Positions 49,330 through 60,090 of a DNA stretch of 64,000 nt are shown here, piece after piece (position 1 is the first letter of the stretch; each line of letters opens with the position of its first letter). The translations under genes and the position numbers were made by a program. This DNA comes from Stichopus chloronotus (lineage: Eukaryota > Echinodermata > Holothuroidea > Aspidochirotida > Stichopodidae). The stretch spans positions 27,744,189 to 27,808,188 of the forward strand of contig CM037842.1 in assembly GCA_021234535.1 (NCBI GenBank), read 5' to 3'. The notes beneath the pieces were generated by a model. It did not search any database, was not told where the DNA came from, and saw only the letters and a list, made by a program, of their open reading frames with translations.

Positions 49330-51259
49330 ACAGTTCTGGGACACGGGTGGATTCACGTTGTCTCAGTGTCACAAAGTTCTGTTTCCATATGAATTTTTTG
49401 TATTCTGGTGCTAAATCCTGTTTCAGTTAAAGGCAAAACACTAGTTGATTCAGTATTTATATTTTCCAGAACTTGCAAGAAAATCTTTCATGTTCGTAGT
49501 ATAGCCCAGCAAGGGATAAATCCATCAAAAATCAGAAATTTGAAAAATGTGTCAAAAGCCTTAGAAATGATTTCAAATGGTCTTACTCCAGTCTTATCAC
49601 AGGACATTCCTTAGTTGAGATATATGATAAAAATGATGTATGTGCTATGTGTAATGTTGCACCCTGTCACACAATGTGATTCCTGTCTTATATATTGTAA
49701 TATGGGTTGACTCTAGTACATACCCTCTTTGAACACTCATATATGCTATGTGCCCCAAAAAAAATAATAGTAAACTTTTTGAAGGTTATGTACACCATTG
49801 TACAGTATTAAAACAATCTGATTTCAAAAGAAATCAAAAGCAGGTAATATGAGTTGTACAGTACAAGAAAGACAAATTATTCCAATACTGACTCAGTGAC
49901 TCTGTAGTAAACAATCTTTCAACCTCTTTATATTTCAGTAATGAAACAAGCTATGAAAATAGAAGTCACATGAATGGGATAAATTTTTCCAACCTCTGAA
50001 ATATTTTTTTCACATAATTCTAGAATTATTGGTACACTCCAATTCTCATTAAGCTGCAGTATATTAAACTTACAACGTCAAAATTTGTCTCGCCAGCAAC
50101 TTGCCCAATCATCAACCTTTCTTAATCTTCAAAGTTAATTCAAGCTATTTAACTGTGAAAACACTGGAAGGAACACTTTTGCTGAAAAGCAAAATGCATC
50201 CTTACGTCGGCTGTGACGTCCAAGATGTATCCACATTTTAGTATGCACATTGCTTTGAAATTAGAATAACACTACTTTTCTGAAGTGGACTTGCAATGAG
50301 ATTTCACATGTCTACTCTGTACTGTCTAACACTTGAAGAGTTGACTGTTATTGATATGCAGAATCAACAAGCAGAGATATTCATGTTTTGATTTTACAGT
50401 ATCAACTAAGAGTACTTTTTTTTTCCTTGTCATCTCAATTTGCTCTGAGGAACAATTTCAAGGCATGTTTGTACATAGTAATTTAACATTTCCTGAAATG
50501 AAACAGCTTAGTTTTTTCAACCTCAGACACTTTAAACCAACATTTCAACATCTCGCTCAAATAACTCGAGGTATTTCCTGTTTGAAGAAAGACAGCAGCA
50601 GCTCAAGCCATGGCCAAGGAAGATTTTCAGTGGTAGTAAGATTGCAATATGTGGTGTAATATCAACAACTGACTGCAATATAAGTCTTTTTTGTTCCTGA
50701 AATTTGACACCAGTGAAAAAAAAAAATTGATTAGGGAGTAGATGCACCATAAAGTGACCTTTAAAGACAACCAGTGACATACCTGTAGAAAAGCCCAGGC
50801 TTCATTGAAAAGGCTTCATTGAAAAGTTGCAAAGTGATACTGAAACCCAGTATGACCCTCTGTTGGAATTTTGTTTATGTATTAACCGTGTTAGAGATAG
50901 ATGACAAAAATGAGAGCTGATGCATGACAAGGAGTGTTGCACGGTGTCAGTGTTTCTTTTGTTATGCTGTATTGCTCTGTTTTCTCTTTATTACTGGTTT
51001 TCATAATGGTAATTATGGTAATGTTTTCAAAAGACAATACATGCTTACAAAACAAAGCCCATACCCTTGGCATAAAAAAAAGTCTCAATTGTCCTTGAAA
51101 CAAAGATGAAGTTGAAAAAAAAAATGATATATTTCCGTATCACAGGAGTTCATCCCTTATCATCAATTTGCATACATGGAGTACGTTTTATGCATGATGC
51201 AATTAAAAGATGGGCGTTTGTTTGTAAAATGGTCAATGTTTGTTGTTTGATGCATTCAC
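49330..51259. other. No gene recognised
   Basis: AT-rich sequence. The longest frames (102 codons + at 50,351; 82 codons - at 50,532) overlap each other antisense and show no domain. A poly-A run follows at 51,113. Confidence 0.5.
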
Positions 51260-51915
51260 ATCGCTAGACATGTACTTACCCCTCGCCACACTGCTGCATC
51301 ATTTGACCTTTGCTCAAACTGACCTCGAAGTCAATTCTAACACTTGCTCCCTCTAAGGCCTAGCTCGCCCTCGTTTGCCTTTCGCTCGAATGCTCTACAA
51401 CATTTTTCAAACTGCTCGCTGAGTTGTGGGGAAAATTGGGGCTACTTTCAATGTATTTAATACTAAAATTTTGTGAATCGTCCAAAATGTGTTTTTTCGT
51501 GTCACGTGCTTGAATTGTGATGGAAATTAAAAGTAACATAGATTTTTTAAAGTTAAACTACAGTACCCCAATCTCAGCAGTTGTGTTGTAGGTGTTTTGT
51601 CACAGGTTAAATGCCATAATGCTGTGTGTCACTTTCAACTTAAGATATTCTTCAAAGAAAATAAATAAAGAGAACATGCTAAATTGAGGTATGGATTTCA
51701 CCAAAGGAAAAAAAAAAAAATCCTGATTTTTATCATATTCACATCATAGACATATACGTACCCCTTGCTCAGTCCTACGCGGGCGAGCTAGGCCTTAGAG
51801 GGCGCGGTGTTAGAATTGACTTCGAGGACATTTTAAGCAAAGGTCAAATGATGCATTAGTGATGCAAGGGGTAAGTATAGTCACTCGTGAATACCCACTA
51901 CCAGTGAGTTGTGGG
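51260..51915. mobile_element. F2 pair (left arm 51,260-51,420; right arm 51,740-51,915)
   Basis: The left arm reads ACATGTACTTACCCCTCGCC, then CTCTAAGGCCTAGCTCGCCC and CTTTCGCTCGAATGCTC. The right arm has the inverse, GGGCGAGCTAGGCCTTAGAG, GCAAGGGGTAAGTATAGTCA and CTCGTGAATACCCAC, with the terminal GAGTTGTGGGGA stem-loop. The arms are separated by about 320 bp of unrelated AT-rich DNA. Confidence 0.7.
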
Positions 51916-51919
51916 GAGT

Positions 51920-52264
51920 ATCAAACTTATTTTGTAGCATTACTAGCCATTCCCTTTTATATATGACATGACATTCAAAATATCTGTGAGAATTTATATC
52001 ATTATAATTTGTAGATTTAGAACATAGAGATATTCTGTAAATTGATACAGTAACTGCAATTTGTACAGATGTAACAATTACGTAAAGAGAAATTGTTTGA
52101 TTTGCAGGTACATTGTATTAAGCTCACAAATTTGTATCGTCCGTGGAGCGTGTTGCTGCGAAAAGAAAAACCTGATGTTTGCTTAGACTTTCAATTGTGT
52201 TGAAATCCAACTCAAACTTCTTTTCAAATCCCTATGGTGATTGGCTAAAGCAAGGTTTTTTTAT
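51920..52264. other. No gene recognised
   Basis: AT-rich spacer between an F2 copy and the S2 long variant. No open frame, repeat or regulatory signal is recognised. Confidence 0.5.
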
Positions 52265-52941
52265 TTTTTGCCAAAGGTGGGCAAGGAATCTTTTCGATGG
52301 TGATTTGGTGTATGTGTGTGCATATGTGTGTTGTAGGGTATGTGTGTGAGACAAAATCTTGTGAATGCTCTAGCTTTTGAAGGGGAAGTTCAAGGTGGGT
52401 CAAAGTTGGTGTGTTGATAGAACATATGAAGATCTCGGCTGTGATTGTTTTTGCTGTAGGTAAAAGGTCATCTGTCCAGCGGGCAGAATGTGGACAAAGT
52501 ATGTTTGCAGTATCTCAGAAATGACAGGTGTGATTATTTTCAAACTTGGAAGGTATGTACTGCCCTGTAAGTAAATGAGATTGTGAGGGTTTTCTTTTAG
52601 GTCAAAGGTCATCTTGGGTCATCAGAAGTCATAATGTAAAAAGCTTGTGAACACTCTAGCTTTTGAGGGAAATGTGCAAGACAGTCCAAAGTCAGTGTGC
52701 GTGTAGGACATTTAAAGATCTCGGCTGGAATTGATTTTGGTGGTGTCACCTGAGGTTATCTGCAGGCAGACTATAGACAAACCATGTTTGCAGTATCTCA
52801 TGAACCGCACATTGCACAAACTTTAAACTTAGAGGGTATGTAGAACTTTCTACATAAATAAGATGATATTGTTTGCAGAGGTCAGAGGTCATGTGGGGTC
52901 ATCAGAGGTGATAAGGTGAAAAGCTTGTAAACACTCTATTT
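52265..52941 (+). repeat. S2 long-variant array, left half
   Basis: The array opens with a GCAAGGAATC and TCGATGGTGATTTGG flank and a TG-rich run (52,306-52,350). Two long units follow, with CAGTATCTCA, AACTTTAAACTT and AGGTCAAAGGTCATCTTGGG. It is colinear with 6,376-7,090 and is interrupted at 52,941 by the 6.9-kb element. Confidence 0.75.
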
Positions 52942-53508
52942 GGGTGTTTATTTTAATATGGGTACCACTGTGTGACATTGGACTCCAATTTTCAAAATTA
53001 TCTAAATCAATTGTAATGAACTTTTCTGGGTACTATTTCAAGTGTAAAGTGCATACAAATAATAAAAAAAATCAATCATATTGTTATCTTTGGAAGGCAA
53101 CATCATGAAAGTTGGAACAACTGTGAAGTTCCACTGTGTAACATGAACACCAAAGGACAAACGTTTATTCTTAATATCTCTACTAGTGTTCCTACACTTT
53201 ACAATTGCTTACTATTTTTTTACAGCTTTTAGATATGTTTATAGAATAATAGAAGAACTGGAATCAATTTGCTTTACATGAGACAAAAATTATCACTACG
53301 CATTTTCAGAAAATAACACAAAATTTGCTGCTTTTTCGAGGATGTGGACATCAAACTTTATTTTGTCACAACTAAGCTTCCATATGAAATGAAAGTACAT
53401 GTAAAATGTTCTAATATTTATCGCAAGCAAGACTTCATATCATCAGGAACAATTAAAGCATAACAGAGGATAATGTATTTCATTATTTTCAAGTGTTATA
53501 GTAAAGAT

Positions 53509-53559
53509 TCCACATGTAACATTTAACACCAAATACATGGTGTTAGTGTTACATGTGGA
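53509..53559. repeat. Palindrome near the left end of the 6.9-kb element
   Basis: TCCACATGTAACATTTAACACC pairs with GGTGTTAGTGTTACATGTGGA across a short loop. The word TTCCACTGTGTAACAT at about 53,133 and CCACTGTGTGACAT at 52,965 are related, so the left end carries several variants of one site. Confidence 0.7.
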
Positions 53560-53789
53560 ACCATCATGTGTATAAGGATACTGTTCTTCATGGTGAGCCC
53601 TACAAAGTTATTCTTTCATATCTGTAAACATCATAATGCCCCCTTGATCAGGCCTCTCCCTTCCAAATATGAAATCAACACCATACAAGTGAACACAAAC
53701 TGACATCAAGAACTTACCACTGTAACAAATACTACAAGATGCTGAGTGTTTCTGTGTTTAAAAAAATGTTCCAGGTAATCTGTCTGCAA

Positions 53790-54010
53790 ACAAATGGTTT
53801 GTTTACTCAAGAGTAAAAAGACCCATTCACTGACAAACTACCATAGCCTGCCCACTAAGCACAGGTGTTCTCATTGTCATAAAGTGTTTTCTTTGGAATA
53901 CTACAAGATATCCTTCAGTCTGGCCACTTTCAATAGAGGAGCCTGGTTGTATCATGCACTCCCCCAGTGTTTCCAATGCGATGAGAGACGAGCATGTCCT
54001 GGATGCTTGG
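53790..54010 (-). pseudogene. WP-module, copy 1 (degenerate)
   Basis: The minus-strand sequence gives HPGHARLSSHWKHW and then KVARLKDIL, aligning with PGQVISIV and KWPDLKDIL of copy 4 after one-base shifts. The 95-codon open frame on the + strand here is its antisense shadow. Confidence 0.4.
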
Positions 54011-54214
54011 AAATGAATTCAACTGAATTAAAATTGCAACATTTTTTTGAATTTAGAACTGTGCCAGAGCATTTACAATAATTCATTGTATATAAAACTG
54101 TGAATAATGTTAAAACAGTCTGTTCTTTCAGTCTTAAGGTCTGACATATATAAGATGTAGAATGGTGTTAATGCCTAGTACTGTACATACTGTAGTTAAA
54201 ATGGGCACAGGTAC

Positions 54215-54470
54215 TGCCAAGTGTCTAAGGTCCACAAGATATCCAGGTAGTCTGGCAACTTAAAATATATGAGCTCAAATATGCCATACATTCCACCACT
54301 GTTACAGACTTAATGATAGAAGTAACACATCCTTGATAATGGATAAAAATTGCCCAGATTTTGAATAACATGCTGTATTCTTGATACTGGATAAAATTGT
54401 CCATATTTTGAATAAAGAAAATGTGCCAGAACACTGGCAATATTTCATTTGTAAATGATTGCAGTAACAT
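54215..54470 (-). pseudogene. WP-module, copy 2 (degenerate)
   Basis: The minus frame reads HYQGCVTSIIKSVTVVECM where copy 4 has PGQVISIVQSEKQVECM. The WKWP part is eroded. A small internal duplication precedes it (ATAATGGATAAAA- and ATACTGGATAAAA-type words about 70 bp apart). Confidence 0.45.
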
Positions 54471-54499
54471 TAAAAGTCTGTTTTTTAAGTCTTCAGGTC

Positions 54500-54720
54500 T
54501 GAGCTTTTCAATGCCTGGAAAGTACTACAGTAATGCACTACAGCCTGAGATGGGTGCAGGTGCTGCAAACTGCTCACTTTGGGATACCACAAGAGATCCT
54601 TGATGTCTGGCTAATTATGATCTGAACCAGATTATGTCACACATTCCACCAGTGTTTTAGACTTGATAGAAATAACATGTCTTTGATACTTAGTGAATTG
54701 CATTGAATTGAAATGCAATG
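54500..54720 (-). pseudogene. WP-module, copy 3 (degenerate)
   Basis: The minus-strand sequence aligns with copy 4 across the ECMV, WP-x-x-KDIL and APAPISG regions (PAPISG against PVPVSG, then YFPGIEKLRPEDL against FPNLRHED). In-frame stops and indels are present. Confidence 0.45.
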
Positions 54721-54989
54721 CAATAGATTGATTTGAATTGAATAGAGTAAAAAATGCAACAATATTTAAATTAAGAAATGAATGGGCCAGAACATTGGCA
54801 ATGCTTCATTCTATATAAACAATTTTAAATGGAAAGTAAATTCTGCTGTCTAAATAAGTGCATGTAATAAAGCATCAAATTGTAAACAAGAGTCCAGTGG
54901 GCACTATAGTCCCCTGCTGAATGAAATGGAACTAGGCCAAAGTACTATAAAGTATGAAACCTTTCCAAGCTTCCTACCTCATGATTTTG

Positions 54990-55185
54990 CTAACATCAAA
55001 GTTTTCAGTGTTTGACCCTAGTGACCCCAGATGATCTTTGACATCTACCAAAACCAATAGTATCAAAATCTTCTCACTACAGTGGACCTATATAAGAAGT
55101 TAAAATTTAGTTCAACTTTCCCTTGTTGAGTTACAGTGTACCCTAGCAAGTGTCCAAGATGCACACACCCACACACACAAGCACA
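54990..55185 (-). repeat. Solo S2 unit, inverted, inside the 6.9-kb element
   Basis: The reverse complement reads a TG run, CTTGGACACTTGC, TTGGTTTTGGTAGATGTCAA, AGATCATCTGGGGTCA and GGGTCAAAC. This is one S2 unit in the orientation opposite to the other S2 copies, placed between WP-module copies 3 and 4. Confidence 0.65.
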
Positions 55186-55709
55186 ACGTCAACATGATTT
55201 CATAGGTTCCATCAAGTAGTAACAAACAGTTCTACTGTGTCATGTTCAGTTCCAGAGATAAAGCTATTAATCATTATATCGATGACTTGTAGCGAGCTTG
55301 TTGTGATTTCACACAGCCATAACAATTTATACATTCGCTTTCAAAATCTGCCTCAATCATTACTTAAAAACCCTCAGTACTGCTAATTTTTTGCCTGAAC
55401 TTAATCATTCCCCAGGCTGGAAATGTTTAGAAAGTATGCATATTTTTTTATTTCTAAAAGTTATTAAGTCAAAGAAAACAAAGACATTACAGATTTGTCC
55501 CAATGTAGCTCTGGTAGGACATTACAGACTTGCTTCAGGTCATCTAATGGTGGCACCCTATTATTGCGATAAATAACCATATCTCTAGAACTGAACACAC
55601 TACAGTGGAATTGTTTGCTGATAAATTGTTAATAATTTGTTGCTTTATCATACATACTTACTTAGAAAGCAGAAATAAATTTTTCTAATGACACTTATCA
55701 TAAATCTTT

Positions 55710-55969
55710 TCAGTCTTCATGTCTAAGGTTGGGAAACATACTGATGTCTCTGCTACCTGAAACAGGCACAGGTGGTAGCAATTGTTTGACAACACATTCT
55801 TTAGGGTACCTGCAGAATGTCCTTCAAGTCTGGCCATTTCCAGTGCAAGCCAGACTGGACCATACATTCGACCTGTTTTTCAGATTGGACAATAGATATT
55901 ACTTGTCCTGGGTACTGATCCCTTCATAATCGACTAGCACCCAACTGCTTATAGTCCAAGGAATATCAT
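55710..55969 (-). pseudogene. WP-module, copy 4 (best preserved), transposon protein C-terminus
   Basis: On the minus strand an acceptor (T-run then GATAG at 55,974-55,970) leads into DIPWTISSWVLVDYEG. After a small frameshift comes PGQVISIVQSEKQVECMV followed by QSGLHWKWPDLKDIL. After another frameshift comes YPKECVVKQLLPPVPVSG and a stop at 55,710. The pattern (W-V-x-V-x-Y-x-G, P-G, W-K-W-P, then a P-x-P-V-S-G tail) resembles a small beta-barrel module I remember at the C-termini of transposon-encoded proteins in marine invertebrates. I cannot name it. At least two frameshifts make this copy a pseudogene. Confidence 0.55.
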
Positions 55970-56339
55970 CTATCAAAAAAAAAAACAAGTTACAACATGT
56001 TTGATACAGAAAGTATGAAATGCATGTAGGAGAGCTCAATAAAATAATTCTTATTAACATTAGATGCAATATAATTGATGTGACTAGACAGAATGAAGGC
56101 TGCAACATTGCTTGGTCGGGCGATAAGACTCTTGGCATGCAAAGATGAGTGATTTAAATTTGAAATATTTTCTACAAACTAATAAAAGGTGGTCAGTTCA
56201 ATATATTTTTTTTTTTTTGGAAATGAGAAAATGATTAAAAAGATGTTAATCAAAGATACCTGAGACTGTGAATAGAATATTATGGAAACTATAAAAGGAA
56301 AGTGTAATTCTTTTTAGGGATTCTGCCAGTTCATATCAT

Positions 56340-56573
56340 TTAATTAAGATACATGAATCTAAGGATTTGAATGCAATCCACCTTCATCTTTACCCAATCT
56401 GATGTCATTTCATATTTACCAACAAGACCTGCCAAGAGCTGAGAATAATCTTTTTGGACATCATCATTGTTAAAATTACCTGTATCATTACCAGATTGGA
56501 TATCTAATTCCTGAAGTTGCTCTGGTTGTTGTGCCTCAACCCGTCCTCTTTGTTCAGAGTCTGCTGTAAGTTC
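56340..56573 (-). pseudogene. Minus-strand coding exon of the 6.9-kb element
   Basis: Read on the minus strand, a pyrimidine-rich tract ends in TAATCAG at 56,580-56,574. The following frame is open for 77 codons to TAA at 56,342-56,340. It begins ELTADSEQRGRVEAQQ, is acidic and glutamine-rich, then has VQKDYSQLLAGLVGKYEMTS. A TGG|GTAAAG donor-like site around codon 60 could end the exon earlier. Composition is protein-like and unlike the surrounding AT-rich DNA. I do not recognise the family. Its orientation and position upstream of the WP modules suggest the same gene. Confidence 0.45.
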
Positions 56574-56762
56574 CTGATTAGCGGTAACACAAAAAAATGG
56601 GAATGGTCAACTAAGAAGCATACAATATTTTCACAGAATTGTCTGTTAAAGGGAATATTTCCTGGCAATAGTTTTAGCTACAGTACATAAAAATATACCT
56701 TGGGTACAGTCCTTGCAAATGGTCGTACTGTACAGTTATATAGTTTTGGCATCTGTCCATTA

Positions 56763-57425
56763 GACCCTAAAGCAAGGAAATCAAAAAGCTGATGGACTTG
56801 CTAAAGAAGCCATACAGATGGATGTCACCAATCTCTACTTGCCTCGACATACTGATTACCGCCCTAAGATCAATGGCTTTGTAAAATCGAAATGGCAAGA
56901 ACTGTGGGATTCCTTTCCCGAAAACAAATTATACCGAGTTAAGCCAATGGTCAGAACTAGGAAACATGGAACCACCAGTAAACAAAGAGACGTTTTAGTC
57001 CTGACTAGGGCTCACATCGGTCACACTTTACCCATGCCTATTTACTACATGGGGATGAGTGACCATATTGTAAAAACAGACCCTGTGACTGTGCTGTCAC
57101 CGTCAGTCACATTCTCGTTGACTGCTATATGAATACTCCCATATTCGCTGAAACTACTACCTACTATGCCAGACCTGAAAACCTTATTTGAACAGACAGA
57201 TCCTTGTCTTATTTTGGACTTTCTCAAAGAAATTAGACTGTATAAAAATTTTTGACATGACTCACGCATTTGCCTGGACCTTCTAGTGAAATTTGAACCC
57301 ATTTGAATGTAGTTAATTGTACCACAACATCGCACCTTTTTCTTATCTTGGTGACACTATAACACAATCGTGTTGATGTGTCGTAAAATCCCATCTAACT
57401 AACTAATTAACTAACTACAACAAAA
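56763..57425 (+). mobile_element. 5'-truncated non-LTR retrotransposon (RNase H end and 3' tail)
   Basis: An open frame reads GNQKADGLAKEA, the last RNase H motif of RNase H-bearing LINEs. It is followed by KWQELWDSFPENKLYRVKP, a SKQRDVLVLTRAHIGHT block and, after a frameshift, HILVDCY (the usual end-domain H-x-L-x-x-C pattern). The remnant ends FLKEIRLYKNF and stop near 57,257. The 3' UTR runs to a CTAACTAACTAA-type tail at about 57,395-57,420. The 5' truncation and short repeated tail are typical of target-primed insertion. It is nested in the 6.9-kb element. Clade (I/Nimb-like or other) is undecided. Confidence 0.8.
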
Positions 57426-57526
57426 AGAAGAAAACGGAAGTTAATTACCACTACAAATTGCACAGAGCCATTATTGTATAAACCTAACACAGTAGGTTAT
57501 TCTTCTAGCCTAGGCTAGCATCAACT

Positions 57527-57613
57527 GGTAGTGTGGCTGAGTGAATAAATGTGGAGATATTTGAAGCAATTAAGCTAATTGGCAACCAGTAGGGGTTCGA
57601 TCCCTGCCGGATC
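57527..57613 (+). mobile_element. tRNA-like SINE head (Leu/Ser-type)
   Basis: The sequence has a box A-like TGGCTGAGTGAATAA near 57,534 and a box B GGTTCGATCCC at 57,594-57,604, followed by TGCCGGATCC. The A-to-B spacing is long, as in tRNA-Leu/Ser with a variable arm. The acceptor and anticodon stems are poorly formed, so I read it as a tRNA-derived SINE head rather than a functional tRNA. It sits about 100 bp downstream of the non-LTR tail. Confidence 0.5.
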
Positions 57614-59401
57614 CAAGTAAGGTAGGGTTTTGTCCTGGAAGAGCAATCAATACATAGTTTTTAATGAGAACTGGCCTAATACCAAATTTTTATTTTAAAT
57701 GCTGAGTCGGTCGCTAACAGACGTGAAATGATAGCTCATAAGTCGTACAGATGCTTCTTCCACATCAGTGTTTGCTTAGCGTGGAGAAGAAACTGCCCCA
57801 GGACCTGCATTATTATTGTTGGCGTATCTAAATTATTATTGTAGGCATAGGCCTACTCGAAGCTAGTCTAGGCCTGCCTTACTTTCTTACTATAGGAGTA
57901 AGTTTTTAATCCAGACAAGCAAATGTCTGGATGTCTGACACACCCTAAATTTCCCCGCATCATGAAGGGCTATCCTATTCACAAAACTTATTCCGTACAA
58001 GTTTATCAAACAGCTAAAACTAGAATTGTTTACAAATCATCAGTAGGCTATACCTATGCACATGTATTTTCTACATTTTTGATTGGTTTTTAATTTATGG
58101 GGATGTTGCCAAAAGAAGAGGTGTGCCACTTCAGCTCTTTCAGATAGTTTTGTTCAATACTTCTCTTAGGCCTAACTTACATCCGAAACTTTGGTAAGCT
58201 TTTTAATTCATGACTTTACTTGGAGAAATTCTACCACTTGGGGCCTTGGCCTATCAAGTGAAGTTTTTATCATGATATTTCATGCAGGGGACGATTTGGC
58301 TTGCAGCTGACCTAGCTTGTGGCCTGAGTTGTCCCGGGCCGAGTTTGTAGAGAAAGCTGCGGTTTGGGGATAACTTGGCTGCCTTGGTATTCCAATATTA
58401 AAATACTAACGTTAGGCCCTTGTAACATTAGGCTGTAAGGTTAGGCCTTGCATAGACAAGTACCGGTTTTGGCCCTTGCTGAGATTTACATCATGACTTG
58501 ACCAAATTTTATCTTTGAAAGTTTCTCCATTGATCAATGGCTGTTAAACTTAAGGTAGACAAATTTTCAAATAAACTTAATTTACGTTCAAAATAAACCT
58601 AGGCCTAGCTTGTAACGCCGTAACAATGCGATCGCGCAACTGGTGTTCAGTTACGTAGGTATGATAGCTTTCATCATAATGATATTATAGCATGGTGATG
58701 GACACTTCTTTGACAGCAAATGAATTACTAACGAAGAACACCAGTTTGTTTCATTTCTACTAGTTCTCAGTTAACAAGGAACGAAAGTTTGGGTGTTTTG
58801 GTTATACTACAAATAATGTCCGACACTTCGTAACGGTAACACGAAGCACTGTGGAGTCGTAACGTGGTTAGGCAGTGGGTAATCTGAATAAATGAGCATG
58901 AAAACCTTTCTCAAATTTCTCATAAATTGGCATATTTCTCAAACAAATCAAGACATATAGATAGGAAAGAATACCGGAGATGTTGAGACTATCCTACCTT
59001 TATTACTTCAATGAAATGGTGTCCACTTCGTAGCAAAGCTCACAACGTAATGCAGACGACACCACTTGTACCGATGAGCTTCGTTGCAACATGCACTTAC
59101 AAGCGGCAAATCAACTAAGTGGATCGGCTTAGGAATCTTTCGTGACGTTATATCATGTGACTTTCTTTCATGACTGTTGCGCAAGTGTTCGTTGCTGATG
59201 GTTTCAAAACTCACATTGTAACGAAAAACCCGAACACCAAATGCAAAATAAACCATGAAAAACAGGTATTGTCTTTTGAAAATGGTAATTTCATCATCAC
59301 AACCTCTCATAATGTATACATTGTGGCATCGTTAATGACAGAAACGCCGAACTGGATAGCATTTAGGTTACCCTGAGATGCAAAGTTGCATTGACAGTGG
59401 A
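57614..59401. other. Interior of the 6.9-kb element without a recognised gene
   Basis: This stretch is richer in CpG than its surroundings around 58,560-59,320, with repeated GTAACG words. A 100-codon minus-strand frame at 59,008-59,310 has no recognisable motif. It lies on the 5' side of the minus-strand coding remnant, so it could hold the element's promoter and first exons. That is inferred from position only. Confidence 0.4.
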
Positions 59402-59446
59402 CATCACACCGTAACATGTGCGGAGACCAAATGTTACGGTGTGATG
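59402..59446. repeat. 16-bp perfect hairpin near the right end of the 6.9-kb element
   Basis: CATCACACCGTAACAT and its exact reverse complement ATGTTACGGTGTGATG are separated by 13 nt. The GTAACAT core is shared with the left-side palindrome at 53,509 and with 53,133-53,155, suggesting subterminal protein-binding sites. Confidence 0.8.
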
Positions 59447-59822
59447 AAGAAATTCAGGGGATCATATAAACAATTGGAACTGATCTAAAGATAAAGCTCA
59501 CACACGAGTTTGTTGATTGATCTTTTATTCAAACTGTAAATGAAAGTTGATGAGATTTTATCTCTCAGTGAAGCAGGAAATGCACATTGTTACCAGATGC
59601 TACTTTATGTCACACAGTTTTTACACATTTTGCAGAAAATTCCACAAAATTTCTCAATTTTGAAGCTTGTTGAAAAAAGAACAGAAATGCAGATCATTGA
59701 ATACTGATCGAGATTTTTATTTACACACTATTACATGAAATTATTCTCATGCCAATCTTCAAAAAATTCACTTAAAGACTGAAACTCCATACTGGTACCC
59801 ACATTAAAATAAATACCCATTT

Positions 59823-60090
59823 ACAAAGGGAAGATATTTTTGCACTGTAAAAGTGTTTTTTTAGATGCAATATATAAATATCATTATTTGGGTAGGTTTT
59901 GGTGTGGACCACAGGTCATCTGAGGTCCTTGATTACAAAATGTTACGGCCTTTGCTGGGGTTGTTTGCCTTTTCTCTCTTTATTTATGGGTAGCAGGTAT
60001 TTGAGCTCTCTTCCAAGCAAAGACTGGCAATGCTTGCACAAAATTTAGGAAGCTCCAGTTTGAAAACTTTTACCTGTCAGGTAGGTTATA
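59823..60090 (+). repeat. S2 long-variant right half, downstream of the 6.9-kb insertion
   Basis: Beginning ACAAAGGGAAG, this stretch resumes the repeat interrupted at 52,941. It aligns by eye with 7,090-7,330: a similar CAAAGGGGAAG and TGCACT start, then TTGGGTAGGTTTTGGT, ACAAAATGTTA and GGCAATGCTTG matched by TTGGGGTTTGGTTTTGGT, GCAAAATGTTA and TAGCAATACTTG. It includes ACAGGTCATCTGAGGTC. Confidence 0.65.

Larger units (their letters stand above)
52942..59818. mobile_element. 6.9-kb DNA transposon with 26-bp TIRs and ATTT target duplication
   Basis: The ends are 26-bp inverted repeats at 52,942-52,967 and 59,793-59,818. They begin GGGTGTTTATTTTAATATGG on the left and differ at two positions. 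Both sides are flanked by ATTT (52,938-52,941 and 59,819-59,822). The flanks belong to one S2 long-variant copy, and the copy at 6.4-7.3 kb shows the uninterrupted site near 7,073-7,110. Inside are subterminal palindromes, a decayed minus-strand gene with a C-terminal module present about four times, an inverted solo S2 unit, a non-LTR tail and a tRNA-like SINE head. The 4-bp duplication is compatible with superfamilies such as Sola or Ginger, but no transposase core was recognised, so the superfamily is open. Confidence 0.78.

Noticed and set aside
53794..54081. 95-codon + frame with several Cys pairs (CSHCHK, CFQCDE, CPGC)
   Set aside because: Antisense to a degenerate WP-module copy. The Cys pairs are not conserved in the other tandem copies.
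57527..57613. Functional tRNA gene
   Set aside because: Box A and B are present but the acceptor stem and anticodon arm do not pair well. It sits inside a transposon, so a SINE head is more likely.
52942..59818. Polinton/Maverick element
   Set aside because: Ends are only 26 bp and the duplication is 4 bp rather than 6. No polymerase, integrase or capsid-like frames, and far too short.
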